Origin: Zarea fungicola
Lineage: Eukaryota > Ascomycota > Sordariomycetes > Hypocreales > Cordycipitaceae
Length of the DNA: 64,000 nucleotides
Assembly (NCBI GenBank): GCA_900169235.1
Contig: FWCC01000040.1
Location: 1-64,000, forward strand
Direction: 5' to 3'
The position numbers and the translations under genes were made by a program. Of this stretch, positions 1 through 12,800 are shown one piece after another. The notes beneath the pieces were generated by a model. It had not been told where the DNA came from and did no database searches. It saw only the letters and a list, made by a program, of their open reading frames with translations. Each line of letters opens with the position of its first letter. Within the stretch, counting starts at the first letter, position 1.

Positions 1-1336
1 AATTCCTGTTCTGCGTGACAGATCCCCATGTCTGCATCTGCTAGCGCCGAATTTGCTGAGCCATGTTGCTATTACTGGAAAAAAAACTTACTCATCCTGC
101 CAGTGGCATGTATGCCCGGTGCCATGGAAGAAGAAAAAAAGCCACTTTCCCGTCTTGTATTGGTTACCTCAATGTGGCACTTGACCCAGCCCAGCAGCGG
201 CTGCATGAGGCTGAAGGGGTGCATGTAATGTAAGTACGCCAGCCATGTTCTACAGCAGTGAGATTTGAGGCAGAAGATTTTTTTTAGGGGTGAATAACGA
301 TTTCAAATTGTGACTGGCATGAAATGTGTCTCTGTTTCAACAACTCCTTCGTTGGACTTGTAACTGCTTGAAGAGTCTACTGAGACGGGCCAGCAGCGGC
401 AGTTTGCGGTGGCGGAGACATCCACACCCCGTGGCCGCTGTCTTGGCCACTGGCCTCGTATGCCGGCTCTTTTGTCTCTCCAGGATCCAGCGCTCTGTCC
501 CGCCCACACGCCCCATAAACGTGCCTGTAGTCCGACCCCCCCCCCTCTGGGGGCAGGACCTCCATTGAATCTACCAACTAATTGAGGTTGTAGCGATATG
601 CAATTGGTTTCTGTAGAGTCACCTGCAAGTTTCCTCGCTGGTGGTGTCCAGCAGAGTACTGTGTAGTTATAACATCGGGAAAGACAGTCAAGAGAGAAAG
701 AAACTCATAAAAAAAAAAGACGCCCAGAATCCACTATGGACGGTACCAAGGCCGACGACTACACTAGGCCTTTTTGTGTGCTGCGCCGCTGCAGCTAACA
801 ACTTTTTACGGCGGCGGGCCGCTAAAAAAAAACCAGGTGCCGACTCGAGCACCCACTGTAACCCGGCATAGTTGCGCTTTTAGCGGCCCATGAACGTACC
901 GTACCGCCAAAAAGCCACAAAATTTCTGTCTGGTCTGTCAGTCTGCCAGTCAGCCAGCCAACTTGCCTGCGGGCAGCAGGTATATCTCCCCACCAGTGCT
1001 CCCTCCACTACCTTCTTCCCTCCCTCTTGCTCTTCACGACTCTTGCCTCGTCCGACGTTCACTTCTTCTTAAACCGCCCGCCTCGCTCCCTCTCGCGGTT
1101 TGCGGCAGCTCAGCAGGCGATCCATCGTCGGCAACTCTTAATTCCCTGCTAGGCATCATTGTCGCTTCCTTCTTTTATTTCCTTTTTTTTTTTCTCTTCT
1201 TCGTCTCCCGTTTTTAATACTCCAATTCTCCGCCTCTCGACGCCGTTGCCGTTTACATCCACCTCACGTCCTCGACCCCCACCAATATACCTCACCCCGC
1301 CTTCCAGCAAGCAAGACACAACTCACAGCCGTCACT
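1..1336. other. Gene-free leader and probable promoter region
   Basis: I see no open frame here with family-like composition. The last 200 bases before the ATG at 1337 are strongly pyrimidine-rich (T/C runs around 1150-1216 and again to about 1310), as is common in promoters and 5' leaders of filamentous fungi. This most likely serves the gene that starts at 1337. Confidence 0.5.
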
Positions 1337-2365
1337 ATGCCCGTGCAATTACTCCCAGCCTCGGCTGCCGCCTTTGCCCCCAGAGCCTCGTCGGTCAATG
1401 TCGTTTTGAGTTCCAAGGTCGAGCCTTGGCTCACTGCCACGCTCAAACGCATAAACCGTGTTAAGCGCCCACTCAACTCAGCAGTTCAGCACCAGAGATG
1501 CCTCACCGAGACTCTCTCTTCGAAAAATGCGATCTGGACACTCGCTTCTGTCATGCTACCCAAGCTTCCCGAGGCTGACATGCCCACTGAGTACCCGGAG
1601 AACCTTTTCGCTCATCAGCTCATTCACATCGAAGCCTACATCGTCCACGTCGACATGGTCCTCCGCAACGAGGTCGCTTACAAGCTCACCACCGACACCA
1701 TCGACACCATGGTCGAGTACCACAAGGAAATACATTGCGCCGACGCCAAGGCAAACACTTCTGACTGGTCTGGCAAGGAGCAGCAATGCAAGAAGCTACA
1801 CGAGGATTTTGTGCAAGCCATCAACAGATTCGTCTTCCGCACTGACGCCATTGCCCTGGAAGGTCTGGAAGAAGATGGTGCCGGCGAACTTCTCGGTGGC
1901 AAGAGTGACGAAGTCAGGAACAACCTCATGCATCTCATGAAGCCTCTTGTTGCCCCTCCTCCTCGCGTCGTGGAGATTGTCCGCCAGCCCGCTCTGCTAC
2001 CCAGCTCGCCCATGCACAGCATGCACAATAATATCTGGGCCCCTGCCGTCTCTATGCCACCCGTTGATGCCTGGAATGTCCTGCCCTCAAGCCCCAGTGT
2101 TGCCTCGACCTACAGCGAAGCCACCACACCTGTCTGGCACAACATGCCCATGCAGCAAGTTCATCATCTGCCTTCCCCGCCAATGGACTTTTGCCAGCCC
2201 CAAGTATCCGATGCTTTCTTCTACAGCGCCCCGCAAATGACTGCGCCCATTGCTGCTGTGCCTCTGCCCAGCATGTATGCGCCCAATCAGTGTGGCATGA
2301 ACGTCTTCATGGGAAATGTCTTTGACTGGCAACGCTTCCAGGACTTTAGTACTCCCATAATGTGA
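1337..2365 (+). CDS. Orphan 342-aa protein, function unknown
   Basis: This is a single uninterrupted frame from ATG 1337 to TGA 2365, 342 aa. I do not recognise a named family. Residues about 20-200 look like a folded, mostly helical part, with spaced Leu/Ile/Val and charged residues and no transmembrane segment or signal peptide. Residues about 205-342 are low complexity, rich in Pro, Met, Ser and Gln, ending in short Pro-Ser-Met motifs like those in disordered tails of fungal regulatory or RNA-binding proteins. Codon use is strongly C-ending in the first two thirds, which argues for a real gene. A pyrimidine-rich leader precedes the start and a long T-rich region follows the stop. It stands alone and no neighbour suggests a pathway. 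An intron cannot be excluded, but none is needed. Confidence 0.7.
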   Translation: MPVQLLPASAAAFAPRASSVNVVLSSKVEPWLTATLKRINRVKRPLNSAVQHQRCLTETLSSKNAIWTLASVMLPKLPEADMPTEYPENLFAHQLIHIEAYIVHVDMVLRNEVAYKLTTDTIDTMVEYHKEIHCADAKANTSDWSGKEQQCKKLHEDFVQAINRFVFRTDAIALEGLEEDGAGELLGGKSDEVRNNLMHLMKPLVAPPPRVVEIVRQPALLPSSPMHSMHNNIWAPAVSMPPVDAWNVLPSSPSVASTYSEATTPVWHNMPMQQVHHLPSPPMDFCQPQVSDAFFYSAPQMTAPIAAVPLPSMYAPNQCGMNVFMGNVFDWQRFQDFSTPIM

Positions 2366-4875
2366 CTATCTCGACACTCTCAGTCATACGACGACAATTA
2401 TGCTCCTGCATGGCCGTCATAATTCTTGCTCTTTTTGCACTCCCAAATTCTCCTGGAGAGAAGTTACAAAAAAAGTTTTATACCGCAAGACTGTTCAGAG
2501 GCATAGACTGGCATTTTCTTATTGGACACATTTTCCTGGCGTTTTTCTCCCTATTTGCATTGGGCTCGGAGTTTGCTTCTAATATCCCCTCTTCTGCTGC
2601 GGCGGCTTTCTCCTACTGGCTTTCCGACTACTGGCTTTGCCTCTTGTTTGATACGCTATAGCGAGCGTTTTTTATTGTCTCTTTTCAAGGACTGGCGCAA
2701 TTTCTCTTATATTAATCAGGTCAACCTTCTTGGATACCTCACACCGCTAGTCCGGCTGTACAGTTTTTCACCATCCATACATAGGCCGGTCCCGGATGAG
2801 TTTAGGATGCTTTCTACAAGTGGGCACGGATCTCAACACAAACGGCTTCTCTCTATTCCTTTTCTCTTTCTTTTTTATTCTTTTATTATCTACATTTTCT
2901 TCCTTTTGTTTTGACAACTTTGGGTTAAAGATAAGAGGGATACGCAGCGATGCTTGGATCTCGGCTAGCCCGAGATGAACTCTTTTCGCTTCTTTGCTTT
3001 TTTTCTCTTCTCTTCTTTTTTTTCCGTCACGGATTCTTTTGCTTTTCGTTGCAGGATTGGGCTTGAGATGCGAACGATACCCAGTGTGCTAGTCACCAAC
3101 TTTCTCTTCCCTATGCTGTTTTTTTAACGAATGAATGACGACCACGAAGTTACGAATCGAATATGTTACGACCTGTACGAATGCGACACCAACACGAATG
3201 CATTGGAACTGGACTCACGAAAATCGATTCAACGCTGTTGTCTGGTTGATAAGACCGGTTCTTACCCCGACTCCACGAACTGGTCGTCACAGAAGCAATG
3301 AACTGTAACCACGCCGAGATGACTGGAACATTTCCGCGCAAGAGACAATGGATGTCGACGGAATGCGGCGCACTTTTCATCTGGATGAATAAGTTTGCGC
3401 AGGTGGGAGGAGGGGAATTCACGCTATGCTGAGCATAGCGGTGAGTGCTACTTTTCTCACAGTCCTTTTCTAGCCATGCTCTTTGCCTGCCTCTAAGGCA
3501 TTCCATTGAGACGGGCTTGAGAAGGCAACTGTAGGACATCTCCCTACAGTCAGGCCATGATATAGCTTCGGCTTCATTATGGTCTAGATGGGTTGGCGGC
3601 GTAGGTTCTGCAGCATGACGTCAAGCTGCTGCGCAGCTTTGTTGTCGCAACTGTACTAGCCGACCTGACAGGGTCTGGCGCCTGTGCTGTAAGGATACTC
3701 GCAATCCACGGAAACGCGAGATGCTGGAGCTTTACATTATAACAAAGGCAGGTGGCAGTAGCAAAGTGCTAGGGCACACTGCTCATCGGGGTTCATGGGT
3801 TGCTACAGTCAAGTTGTGGCCTCTCTGCTACTCTCATCCTGGCTGGTGAGTGAAGAGAAGTGACTGCAACTTGCCTGTAGAGTCACCCACCACAACCCCG
3901 ACCATCCGTACCAAAGAGATGCCAAGAAAAAAAAAGAAGAAAAAGGGAATAATGCGACGCACGACAAACCCCAAAAAAAGATATACAGGGATTCTGTCTG
4001 ACTTGTTTTTGTAACACCTTTTTTTGGGGACTTGTTGGCCAAGCAGTTTTTTTGATAAACCACAACGTAAATTTCTCCTTGGCTAATCCTTTAGTTTAAT
4101 CAATAACGAAACACAGTTTTCGCAATGCTTGTTGATAATGAGTCGATTGCTGTGCTGTTGTAGTATAAGAGGCCAGTTTCGGAACAGGCTGTAGTGTAGA
4201 CCTACCAATATTTACAAAGAGGACTTTCTTCGATAGGCAACTCTTCGATTCAGCTGCCTCTCCCTGAACCACCAATTATCAACTTCCTCTAAACCTAGAT
4301 TGAGCAGCTACCCTGTATTCAACTATATTTGCGTGTAACTTTTAACCCGGCAGTGCGCAATTATAACAAAAAAAGAAGCGAGGCAAGGAGCCCCAAGGAT
4401 ATTGTAGGGGTTTTCAAAGAGAAAAAACTTGCTGTCGTTGCATTTCTAATGTACAAGAGAGCCAAAGGCAAAGAAAAAAAAACGCTTTTTCGTCGTCCAG
4501 CCCAAAAGAAGGGCTCAAGGTGTCCTTGTCTTGCCATCCCTCCCAACCACAATTTATTACCACTACACAATATACTGTGCATCCATTCCCTCTTCGAATA
4601 CTACTCGCTTCTCTTAATGCATGTGAAAATAACTGGGAAGACACCCCTCCTTCTATTCTGCGCCGCGCAACGCCGGTTCCAGCTCCAAAGAATGCGCCTG
4701 TCTACCAGATGCGAGCGTTTTTACACGCCGGGATATCTTTTTCCTTCTTCTTTGGTTTCCACTCTCTTCTTTATATCCGTCTTGCCTTCATTCAAAATTT
4801 ATTGTACAAAGTGTGTGTGTGTGTGTCGTGTAATGTTACCATAACGGCGTAGGGGTGCTGTGCGTTTGGGTGCTA
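2366..4875. other. Intergenic, T-rich; (GT)8 microsatellite
   Basis: No gene is recognised in these 2.5 kb. The first 700 bases are T-rich with many oligo-T runs, plausibly a long 3' untranslated region of the gene ending at 2365. A (GT)8 dinucleotide repeat lies at 4811-4826, just beyond the 3' end of the Arl1 gene. The open frames here have no recognisable family features. Confidence 0.5.
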
Positions 4876-5812
4876 CTATTCAGCAACGGTTTGCTGTATC
4901 AACGTCGATTAGTTTTTCTGCTTTGGTTCATGACTCTTGATCGCTTCTTGATGATGAAGAGGAGAGGGGTGGGAACTCACCACCAGCCAGTCCATGCCCT
5001 CATTCACGCCGCTGCCATCCACCGCCGAGCACGCCATGATGCTCCAGTTGCGGTCGCGAAGCTCACCGAGGCGCAGCGCTTCGGAAATTTCGCCCGCGCC
5101 CTTAGCACCAGGCTGGTCCTGCTTGTTGGCAAAGACGAGCAGGGCAGCGTCCTTGAGCTCCTCCTCGTTGAGCATGGCAGCCAACTCGTCGGCAGCCGTC
5201 TGGAGGCGGTCAATGTCAGTAGAATCGACGACGAAGATGACGGCGGCCGTATTGGCGTAGTAGCAGCGCCAGTAAGGGCGGATGGAAGTTTGACCACCGA
5301 GATCCTAGCAAATTAATTGTAAGTCGGACGTTGCTTATGTCTTCTGGCAAAAAAAGTCGCTGAAGCCGCGAGGTATTCGTACCCAGACGTTGAAGTTGAG
5401 ATTCTTGTAGGTGACGGACTCGACGTTGAAACCTATCGTTGGTATCGTTGTTACAACTTCACCAATCTAGTTGTTTCATGTTAGCAAAAAGAAGAGGAAG
5501 AAGAAAAGAAAGAGAGCTCATCATGTAGTGCCTGCTAAACAGCTTCCCACATGCCAGCCCATTTCGCGCCATTACCTTTAATCTATACAAAAGAGTCGTC
5601 TTGCCGGCATTGTCCTAAACCAGTTGCAAAGATTTCGCTAGTTAGCGCCAATACTTGCACAGTCATTAAATATCTTCCAAACACCACGGGAATGCGCCGT
5701 GCCAGAAGGTTCGGGTGGGAGAGGTGGTTTGCCCTACGAGGCCGAGGATCAGGATCCTGATTTCCTTCTTAGTCCAGAGCATACCGGACAGCCATGACAT
5801 GCTTTGACCCAT
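4876..5812 (-). CDS. arl1: ADP-ribosylation factor-like GTPase Arl1
   Basis: Small Arf-family GTPase of the trans-Golgi network, which recruits GRIP golgins and controls vesicle tethering when GTP-bound. I rebuilt five exons on the minus strand: 5812-5738, 5614-5576, 5466-5383, 5304-4981 and 4893-4876. All phases close and give 179 aa (yeast Arl1 is 183). Visible motifs are an N-terminal MGQ with Gly2 for myristoylation, the P-loop GLDNAGKTT split across intron 1, switch [10 protein letters not shown], switch [19 protein letters not shown], and SA in the G5 loop. The sequence RPYWRCYY fits Arl1 better than Arf1. The last exon codes only for QTVAE, with a clear CTAATC branch site and CAG acceptor upstream. 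The P-loop reads DNAG where yeast and human Arl1 have DGAG. Confidence 0.95.
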
Positions 5813-7132
5813 TTTGTCGAGATTTTTATATGTAGGAGGGCTATGCGCTTTCGGTGGAGCTCTATGATTGTTCGGGATATCTATCGTCTTTGCCTTTCCG
5901 TGTTCTTTGATCTCAGTGCGGTTTTTCGATATATCGCCTCCTAAAAAAGGCAGGCAAAGGAAAAAGGGTATCTTATGCGTATTAGAAAAAAATATAATGA
6001 AAAAAGGGAGGAAGCCGTATGGATCGGAAACCCCAAGAATCCAAAACTCTCTAAATTTCCGTCAAGAAAATAAAGGTAGTGGTTGTGTCTTTGGAGCAAA
6101 AAAGATTTGGTTTGTAAAGGCAGGAGAAGAGAGGGATTGTTGAGGGGTGGCGGCGCGGTTCATTAGAAATCAGTATCGCGCTGTCCCCTATTCTAACTCT
6201 AGGGGCTCTGCTGTTGGCGGGCGATGGCGCGCATCGGGAGTTCGGGGGACCAGGACAGCGGGCAGTCAGTGAGCTGGCGCCTGGGCAGAACCTGTCGGGC
6301 TTTATTACAGCCCCGGCACAAGTGATGGTGGGATCGACATGTGAGCAGGCAGCGTGGCAGCGACGTCGGGGCAAGATGCTTGTTGGGATAATTTTTTTTT
6401 ATATCGCGCATGGCGGTCATAAGTTCTTTGTGTCTGCATTTTTTGTTTTGCTTTTCTAGAACCGTGACAGTCGAAATTGAGTGCAATGCCCCGTTTGCAG
6501 TCACATATTGTCAGTGAAGCTGGCAAGTAAGTGACATCGTCTGCAAGGCGATTCAGATGCCGTATCCTTACATGTAAGTATGCAAATTCATCTGCTTGAA
6601 ACTTGGCCTCAATGTACGACTATTCTAGCAAATCTAGACGGAGAGAGCATTTAAGTGTCCTAGGCGCCCTGGTTTGGTGTTGGGCGGCTCGTAATATGAC
6701 GTTTCCAGTTTCCTGCCAACCTCCCCGCTGATACGCTATCATTTTGTGTCCAAATTCTGCTATAATTGGACTTGCAGAAAACTTAGCTTTGAGCGTTTCA
6801 TTCATATTACTGTGTCGTCAGAGCCCTTTGACTGAGCAAAGCATAAATGACACGCATCATCTCTATCGAACTTCACCATCCCCAATTAGGCTATTCTGAT
6901 TCGCCCCACCTTTCATCATCTACTGCGCGCCTTGACGCCTCAGGCATAAAAAGTCGCGCCACACAATGGGCACCAGCCACATCCACTCCCACACACAAAC
7001 ATATTTTTACTGCTAGGGCTTTACGCCCTGGAGTGGCGCGAGAACGAGCGTCCCCTCCCTTGCCAAAAATCCTTTGCATCTCCAGAGGAAGAAAGCCCCA
7101 TCATCGACAACCGAGCAAAAACGACCGTCAAG
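5813..7132. other. Shared upstream region of arl1 and the eL39 gene
   Basis: This is the divergent intergenic region between Arl1 (minus) and eL39 (plus). No gene is supported. A TAGGGCT element at 7014-7020 (AGCCCTA on the other strand) lies about 115 bases before the eL39 start. AGCCCTAA-like boxes are associated with fungal ribosomal-protein promoters, so it is a candidate regulatory site by inference only. Confidence 0.4.
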
Positions 7133-7793
7133 ATGCCCGTATGAATACCCTGCCCCGAGTAGCGCACCGTTTTCGAATCGAAGAATAGAGTATAAAGAGG
7201 TCCCTTTTATTTTGAAAATGATCTCCGGTTGCCATTTGTTTCGCGACGACCTTTCCAGTCGCCCACTTCGAAGTCCAATCCAGCGTGCGCCAAACCAACC
7301 ATTACCATCACAATAAAACGTTCTGGGTGGAAGGCGCTGCCGTATTCTGGATTGTTGTAATTGGCAAGATATACAGAGCCCTCTGGGAGCAAATGGACAG
7401 CCGTGGCATAATCGACATATTTGTGACCTCTTTTTACGCTATTATGTCGACCACGGAAACACAATCAAGATTCTCATTCTCAGGCACGACAACCTTTACT
7501 AATGCAAATTCTTCTTCACAGAGCCTCAAGTCTTTCCGTACCAAGCAGAAGCTTGCCAAGTCGCAGAAGCAGAACCGTCCTGTGCCCCAATGGATCCGTC
7601 TCCGCACCAACAACTCCGTCCGGTACGCTCTTCTCCCACGTAATCGCTGAACTGCTATAAATGCAGCATGCACTGCACATGAAAACGCACATGAAAACGC
7701 ACATCTTTGGGAACTCAAATAAAAACTAACTGGAAATCCTACAGCTACAACGCTAAGCGCAGACATTGGAGAAAGACCAAGCTCGGCATCTAA
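7133..7793 (+). CDS. rpl39: 60S ribosomal protein eL39
   Basis: Very small basic protein of the large ribosomal subunit that lines the polypeptide exit tunnel. Three exons: 7133-7138, 7522-7622 and 7745-7793, together 156 nt and 51 aa, exactly the family length. The first exon encodes only Met-Pro before a GT donor at 7139. The protein then reads [26 protein letters not shown] and [15 protein letters not shown], the complete family signature. Introns are 383 and 122 bases. The first is very long for this genome and sits only two codons into the gene. This is typical of ribosomal-protein genes, whose early introns often carry regulatory information. A frame-only search would miss the start and end of this gene. 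Confidence 0.97.
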
Positions 7794-9111
7794 ATGCCCT
7801 GCTTGTTTTCTCTTTTGCTCCCTCGTTTTTTCCTTGCGGCTTCTTAAAAAATACCATTCCATACCGACCAACTTGAGAGTGTTCTTTTGCGACATCCTCT
7901 TCCTACTATGAAATAAGGACTGGACCAGCTTTCTTTTCTCCCCGGGAACCGACGATGAAGATAGTTATCGGATTGTGAACAAGAATCTGTGGAATGTTAT
8001 TTCTCTCTCTCTTTTTTTTTTTTTTTGGCATCTCTCATGAATACAAGCGATGGAGAAAAAAGTAGCATTTTGAGTTGTTTTTGCTACTTCTTATAAAAAA
8101 CCATTGGTGGAGAGAAGGAAGGAAAATAACAAACTACAACAGGGGAAGAAACCAAAATTAAAAAAAATTCAAATCAAATCGGTCTATGATTGCATGTTTG
8201 TATGTTGAGTCGGATCATGATGGATTCTAGAAGGCGTCTTTTTCTTTGGGCTACAGAGACGTAGCGAAATGGAGCCAACTCTTGTAAGGCATAAATGTGT
8301 ATTCAAATTCCTTGATTACATGCTAAGAGAATGAGAAAGTTGTCGCCGAGGGGCGTTTTATTGCTGCTGCTTAGGCGAGTTGTGGTTTGTCTCGGCAGTC
8401 CGCAAATGGAGTGAACAGCCTCTTTGTATGTTCGCCTTGGACTCAACTATGTGAGCTGATCGTGTGGACTTGCAATGAGCGTCTTAACTTGCTAGTATTT
8501 GTTCAGTACATAGTCGGGCCCGCTCAGATAGGCAACTGCGAAACGTGGTAAACAATTTTAGTCGGCCGCTGCTGGGAACTTTACCTCGACATTCGTTTCC
8601 TGCTCTTTCTCGGGGGTGTAATCGATGATGAGTCTACATACACATGCTTACGTGTGACCGTGTACATACTGTAGGCTGTCCAGTCGCCGTGTAACGTCGG
8701 ACTAGCAAGCTTGCGCAATTTAGATCCACTGCCACCTGAAAGAAAGTCACGATGACATATTGGTTTAACACTGGTTCATCCATATTTAGCTACTCTGCTA
8801 GCCGAATCTTGGTACTCATTTTCTGCTGCAGAAAAACTGGCAGCGCAATACAACCGGCCCTAGCTACAATGCATCATGGATCTAGTCTTGTCCACTTGTC
8901 TTCCAGAATCAAACGCCAGCAGTGCATCGTGAAGAGGTTGGCATTGTCCAAGCCGTGTGTCGCGTGTCATATGCAACAAACCCCTTCGAGCAAAACAAAT
9001 AAAAATAAAAGAGACGAATATGGTAACCCGTAATTAAAACCCCAGCAAAGCAGCATCACTACTGCAACAAGAGACCACTGTCTCGCAGGTACTGCGAAAA
9101 CCGTTTCAGCC
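7794..9111. other. Intergenic between convergent eL39 and skp1
   Basis: No gene is recognised in 1.3 kb. The left part is T- and A-rich, including a T run of about 18 at 8012-8028, and probably contains the eL39 3' untranslated region. Small frames here lack start context or family features. Confidence 0.4.
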
Positions 9112-9842
9112 TTATCGGTCCTCGGCCCACTCGTTTTCGCGACGGATCTGCTCCTCCTCCTCGGGAGTGAAGTCGTTGGTAATGTTGAATGTCTTGCGGA
9201 TCTCCTCGGGGGACTTGCCCTTGATCATGTTGGCAACGGTTTTGCAGCCCACGTCAAGAAGCGGCTTGATATCGAGGTAGTTGGAGGCCTTCGAAAATCG
9301 AGTTAGCAATGACGAACAAAGAGATGGAGCGAATATTTAAACGAGAACACATACCAGAATAATCTCAAAGAGCATCTCCTGGTCGACCTGCATAAACTTT
9401 TGATCCCACTCGTCAATGTCGGTAGTCTTCTTGCGGGCGTCAGACTCATCGTCCTGAGTTTGGGCGGGATCGTTGCGGTGGTACTCGCACCACTCGATGA
9501 CTTTACGGAGAACAGCCTCGTTTACCTGTGATTACATGTGGTTAGTTCCAGGCTGACCATGCCAATCAAGGCAGGAAGGATGCACGAAACTGACATTGGG
9601 AATGGGGATGGGGTTGTCCTGGCGGATGCTGTCGTCGCCGACATCCTCGAGCATGTTCTTGATGAGCATAGAGCGCTCAGACACAACACGGTCTATAGAA
9701 TCAGACAGGTTAGAGAGGCGGGTTCATGACGCTAAATCACGAGCAAGGTGGGCGATTGTGAAGAACCAAACATACCAACTTCAATGGTTGCAGCATCGTT
9801 AGATACGAGCCAGATCTTCTGCGCGGGCTTTGCTTCGGACAT
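9112..9842 (-). CDS. skp1: SCF ubiquitin ligase adaptor Skp1
   Basis: Adaptor that links Cullin-1 to F-box proteins in SCF E3 ligases; it also acts at kinetochores. Four minus-strand exons: 9842-9776, 9692-9595, 9525-9355 and 9288-9112, giving 170 aa, the usual Skp1 length. The N-terminal half is the BTB/POZ-like Skp1 fold ([15 protein letters not shown], then PIPIPNV). The third exon carries the fungal acidic loop and [20 protein letters not shown]. The C-terminal F-box-binding helices read [20 protein letters not shown] and end in the universal ENEWAEDR. All splice phases close. The gene stands alone and there is nothing unusual in its sequence. Confidence 0.97.
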
Positions 9843-12800
9843 TTTGATGTGATTTTGCTGCGAGGAAGAAATAGAGAGGAATGGAGCGAAATGTTTCTGA
9901 GATGGATTAGCGGATGAAGGACGGTGGTGTTTGCGCGCGCGGTGTTATGTTGGGCGGGTATTGCGAAAGGTAGAAGCGAAGGATGGGCATGAGTGACTGG
10001 TGAGAGAAGCGGCGAGAAAGAGACAGCTGCGGGGCGGGGTTGGGATGACTCTGTCCGGGCTTACTTTACTGTGCTGTGTACGTACCTTGTGAGTTCACAG
10101 GTGGTAGGTTGGCGGGTGATTGTAGATGGTTGATGTTTGAGGTTTGCTAGTTGAAGAAGAAACAGGACGGAAAACAAAGGATATTTATTCAGTTGGGCAA
10201 CTGCAAAATAAACTTCAAAAATAAATATTCAATGGGCGGCGTTTGTTTGCCTTTTATCTTGCCGTGTAGGTGTATCACGCCTCGTTTGTGGAAAAGGCTG
10301 TTCCCTGCACTCATCTCGCTCCCCAGCGCTGGTGCCTAGTAGCGCGCTGTGCGAAGCGCCACGAGCTCAGCCTAACACTGGTGTGCTGCCTGCAAGGGCT
10401 GCCTGCTGTTCTGGGAACACCAAAGTGTTACCTACTAACCTAGGTACTTACCCTAGTACCTTACCTGTAATTAGGTAGTAGACCGCTGGCATGAGAGAGC
10501 TACTAACGCGTTGTGCGTAGCGCACTGTTCGCTGTACGCCATGACTTTAAAGCACAAACTCTGTCACTTTTTTTGGGCGCCCGAATTACCGAGCTGCTGG
10601 CTCACAACAAGGCTTTATTTTAAAACCGAAGTTGCCAGCCACAAAGCCAAATAAATGAATGGAGACAATGTAATAAAGAAAGGAAACAGCATGTAAACTA
10701 TAAAACTCATAATGCAATTTCAACTTCTCGTAGGTGAAAGAATATTCTTGGTTCAGCCGGACTAATTTCAAAACTCGTTGACCTTCATTGTTGAATGTGC
10801 TATGCGAACCCCTATGCTTTTGTCCAACAATTCAAACCAAGGGCTGCACCTTGACGTTTACTTGAACAATGACATACCCGTGCATGCACAGCCGCAGAGT
10901 TTAGAGCAGTACGACCACGAGAAGTCCCGAAACCCCGAAAGTTAAACGCCACAGAAAGGCTCACTGCTATACCAGGATGGCCATGTACATGTACACTCAG
11001 ATATTTCTGTGAAGAAACTGGATAGATGAATAACCCATCTACTCTAAAAAGGTCTTGAGATTTTTAGTACTTATACAGTCTGGGTTGCAGCTGTAACTAT
11101 ATAGCTAACACACAGCGGTGAATGCATCGCAAGCTCACAGATGTCTTCAGTGACGGGTAGGAGCTTCAAGGCTACATCTAAACTCACATTCCAGGTTTTA
11201 CATCCTCTGCAGTCTTACAGTAGCGCTCATAAACGACGCAGACAATGTATCCGACTGATTCCAGCGGTTATTCGTAGCTGTACCCATGGAGTACAAAGTT
11301 GCAAATACCACTACCTCGGCCCTATGCTTTATGACCTGGCCTGAAATGGATAAAGTAGAACTGGATTTACAAGATTTGAACAGGCAGACGTCGGGGGTCT
11401 ACAAAACTTTGACAATGCTGCCATCATCATAGCTCTTCGAAGTTGCCAAACAGGAGATTCCATGAGCCAGATAAAGAGGCGGGAGCGCAATAACTAAGTA
11501 TGATCGCGACTAAGTTTTGGGTTATTCAACCTGTTTAGCGTTTCTATTTCTTCATTTTTTCTTCTCTTCTATTTATGTATCTTCGTTTTCTGTGGTTGGA
11601 AGAAGGCTACGAAATAAGTCTTGTAGAAGCTCTCTGTCCGAGCCACGCTTCCCCAGAGAGGAGACGAGTTCCCTGTCGGTATCAAGAAGGCCGTTACGGC
11701 CAGTGGCTAGAGAATTGTCCACTTGTAGTCATTTATTACTTGATATTGAAGGGCGAGTCTATGTTGGCCTTGTAGAACTGGGTGTTACACAGGAGATTCT
11801 TGGTCCTTTCTGCAATGCAGAATTCTTACTACGGATGAACTGTTGAGTTTCGGCACGGCTTTTACTCTCCGTTGGACGGGTTTCACCAAAAACCAAGGAA
11901 GAGGGAAGGACGGAGATGAAAGGCTCTGGGTTATGATATTCAGAGTCGGGCAACCAAGGAGGTAGGGTTGATTGACAGCTGGATACTGAACTGCACATGT
12001 TAAGGAGATGCGGCATTATTTCGGATAATGACAGAAACATCACAAGGTGAGGGAGGAAGCAGTGTCAACTGGAAGACTGGAAGAGAGGGCCTGCAAGGGT
12101 ACTCACAATGGTGTCACTGTGACAAGCTTCAGGACAGTACGTATCTGGCTACCAAAACTTGTGCATGCCGTTGGTACGACAACTGACTACTTTCACGAAA
12201 TGGCAAAAACTGACAAGTGGCTTCACGTTGAGGTTGGTGTGAAGTCATACTGGTTTGATAAACCGATAATTACCAGCGCATTTGTACAAGCTAACACTGC
12301 GCCCTCCATGCAGATGAATGGGCAAGGCTCTTTTTGACTGGCCGCGTCAGCTGGCAGCAGCGCTTCTGTATGATACTGGAGCTGTTCGTATAATAATTCT
12401 GTACAGAATCGTTACTCCGTACTGGAGGAAGGAAATATTGGAACCGCGGGATTTTTAATTCAACGAACGCGTCAACATGGACAACGCGTCTTTATTAATC
12501 TACTGATCTGGTGTCCCGTTAGGGACATTGGTTGGTCGTTATTAACACCCACTCAGTCAGATGCTGTACTGTGGATTTTACGCGGCTGGCGGCCCGTCCC
12601 AGGTGCTGAATGATGACCTCTTGTTATTGCTAGCCAATAGGAGAGCTCTGCACCGGAGAACCTAGCTAAGTACCTACCTTAGTAGGTACTAATGTACTAC
12701 ATGTACAGGGGCCATTGGTGGGAGGAGCCCCGGTAATAAATGTTTGTGGGGCGTCAGGGACCCCCTGAATCTTTGTAGCTCAGGCCACCACAAGGCGCAC

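Noticed and set aside
3150..3539. 129-codon minus-strand frame between the orphan gene and Arl1
   Set aside because: No codon bias, no family features, no plausible promoter; treated as chance.
4329..4844. 171-codon plus-strand open frame
   Set aside because: Low-complexity T/A-rich translation, no motif, contains the (GT)8 repeat and lies in the intergenic region beyond the Arl1 3' end.
6847..7188. 113-codon frame upstream of eL39
   Set aside because: Overlaps the eL39 start and promoter in another frame, with random-looking Pro/His/Arg composition.
7434..7895. 153-codon minus-strand frame over eL39
   Set aside because: Antisense shadow of the ribosomal-protein exons and introns.
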